36,333 nt of DNA, taken from NCBI GenBank assembly GCA_018812525.1, contig JAHJDE010000052.1, positions 1 to 36,333 on the forward strand, written 5' to 3'. Below are positions 35,366 through 36,333 of this stretch, piece after piece. This DNA is from Gammaproteobacteria bacterium (GTDB lineage: Bacteria > Pseudomonadota > Gammaproteobacteria > Chromatiales > Chromatiaceae). The notes under the pieces were generated by a model. It had not been told where the DNA came from. It saw nothing but the letters and a program-made list of their open reading frames with translations, and did no database searches. Positions within the stretch are counted from its first letter, which is position 1. Each line of letters starts with the position of its first letter. Both the position numbers and the translations under genes were made by a program.

Positions 35366-35395
35366 TTCGGCAACCCTCCACTCCTGCCGTACAAT
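35366..35395 (+). promoter_or_regulatory. Candidate murI promoter
   Basis: TACAAT at 35390-35395 fits a sigma-70 -10 box (5 of 6). TTCGGC at 35366-35371 is a weak -35 box with 18-bp spacing. Transcription would start near 35402, very close to the first murI ATG. The opposing msh promoter must lie in the A/T-rich stretch 35230-35330, but no clear hexamer pair stands out there. Confidence 0.35.
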
Positions 35396-35403
35396 GCTCG
35401 GCC

Positions 35404-36273
35404 ATGCACCAGCCCCATCCCATGGAAGCAATGCGCCGGCAACCCATCGGGGTCTTCGACTCCGGGATCGGCGGGCTCTCCGTACTGGCCCATATCCATC
35501 GGCGGCTGCCCTGGGAGGGGCTGCTCTACGCCGCCGACTCCGCCCACGTCCCCTATGGCGACAAGCCGACTGCGGAGATCCGCCGGCGCGTATCTACGGT
35601 AGCAGAGGCCCTGCTGGGCTTGGGCGTCAAGGCCCTGGTAGTCGCCTGCAACACTGCCACGGCGACCGCCATCCAGGACCTCCGCAACCATCATCCCCAC
35701 TTACCCATCATCGGCATGGAACCCGGCGTCAAGCCGGCGGTTGCCCAGAGCCGCGCCCGCCGCGTCGGCGTACTGGCCACCAACGGCACCCTGCGCAGCG
35801 GCCGCTTCAATCACCTGCTGGAACGCTACGGCGGCGGCGCCGAGGTGATCGTGCAACCCTGCCCCGGCTTGGTGGAACGGGTGGAACAGGGCAAACTCGG
35901 TGACGGCGTCACCGAGGCCCTGCTAAGGCGCTATCTGGAACCCTTGCTGGAGAACGGGGTGGACTCCCTGGTGCTCGGCTGCACCCACTACCCCTTCCTG
36001 ATACCCCTGATCGAACGACTGGCCGGTCCCGAGGTATCGGTTATCGACACAGGCCCCGCCGTGGCGCGCCAAGTGGAATTACGGCTGAACGAGCACGGCC
36101 TCCTGAGCGGCCGGCATGTAAGCGGCGGCATCCGGTTCTTCACAAGCGGTGAACCGGGCCGTCACCAGGCCATGTTCGAGTGTTTATGGGGAAGGCCCCT
36201 GCTGTTGGAGCAGTTGCCGGAATCCGCCGGGGTTGATTTAACATTCCAAAAAGCGGGCCAGTTGGTCGAGTAG
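35404..36273 (+). CDS. murI: Glutamate racemase MurI
   Basis: This cofactor-independent racemase supplies D-glutamate for peptidoglycan. Family blocks are present: IGVFDSGIGGLSV with the N-terminal aspartate, ADSAHVPYGDK, VVACNTATATA with the first catalytic cysteine, and VLGCTHYPFLIPL with the second, then IDTGPAVARQV near the end. Three in-frame ATGs (35404, 35422, 35431) give 289, 283 or 280 residues, all within family range. The third has a GGAAG just upstream and would fit a transcript starting near 35402. The gene is divergent from the msh operon and unrelated to it. Confidence 0.94.
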   Translation: MHQPHPMEAMRRQPIGVFDSGIGGLSVLAHIHRRLPWEGLLYAADSAHVPYGDKPTAEIRRRVSTVAEALLGLGVKALVVACNTATATAIQDLRNHHPHLPIIGMEPGVKPAVAQSRARRVGVLATNGTLRSGRFNHLLERYGGGAEVIVQPCPGLVERVEQGKLGDGVTEALLRRYLEPLLENGVDSLVLGCTHYPFLIPLIERLAGPEVSVIDTGPAVARQVELRLNEHGLLSGRHVSGGIRFFTSGEPGRHQAMFECLWGRPLLLEQLPESAGVDLTFQKAGQLVE

Positions 36274-36333
36274 ACCGAAGGCCCAAGCGAGGTCTGCCCA
36301 TTTTCCAGTGATGCTTTCATTGAACGCCTCGCC

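Overview
The window is a G+C-rich chromosomal segment from a gammaproteobacterium. The gene orders yajC-secD-secF-trmO and rluE-nudJ-(secreted protein)-mnmA, the MSHA-type pilus genes, and an alternative (N-type) F-ATPase operon all fit a Chromatiales-like or sulfur-oxidiser-like lineage. The exact taxon cannot be read from the sequence. The segment is unusually rich in palindromic repeats and miniature inverted-repeat elements (MITE-like), some of them inside coding sequences.

Layout. 1-800: dispersed palindromic repeats and a 3' remnant of an IS200/IS605-type tnpB. 803-2515: an ion-transporter-superfamily permease divergent from a universal stress protein. 2830-6758: the Sec accessory operon yajC-secD-secF followed by trmO. 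6769-7115: a MITE with perfect 26-bp terminal inverted repeats, then a dispersed repeat. 7164-10558: RNA-modification genes rluE and mnmA, with nudJ and an uncharacterised exported protein between them. 10640-24925: an N-ATPase operon, atpD, C, Q, B, E, F, A, split by foreign DNA. 25188-26159: an uncharacterised conserved-looking gene. 26845-35212: an MSHA/type IV pilus biogenesis operon on the minus strand (mshI, a PilN-like gene, mshJ, mshK, mshL, mshM, mshN, mshE). 35404-36273: murI, divergent. Nothing is recognised in the last 60 bases.

The most interesting region is the N-ATPase operon. An AAA_14/DUF4143 ATPase flanked by repeats sits between atpD and atpC. A 6.5-kb defence island sits exactly at the 3' end of atpQ. 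The island carries a type III methyltransferase (mod), an ABC ATPase plus DUF4276/TOPRIM-like pair, and a res gene that has lost its N-terminal helicase half. It is bracketed by two copies of the last 75 bp of atpQ. These are identical over the first 47 bp and afterwards differ only at synonymous third positions and in the stop codon, as in elements that rebuild the gene end they target. A MITE separates atpF from atpA. The accessory gene atpR and the essential gamma gene atpG are missing from their expected places, so the operon is either non-functional or depends on genes elsewhere.

Three short palindromic repeats lie in frame within coding genes, two in mod and one in atpD. They add about 15-23 codons each without breaking the reading frame, reminiscent of Rickettsia palindromic elements.
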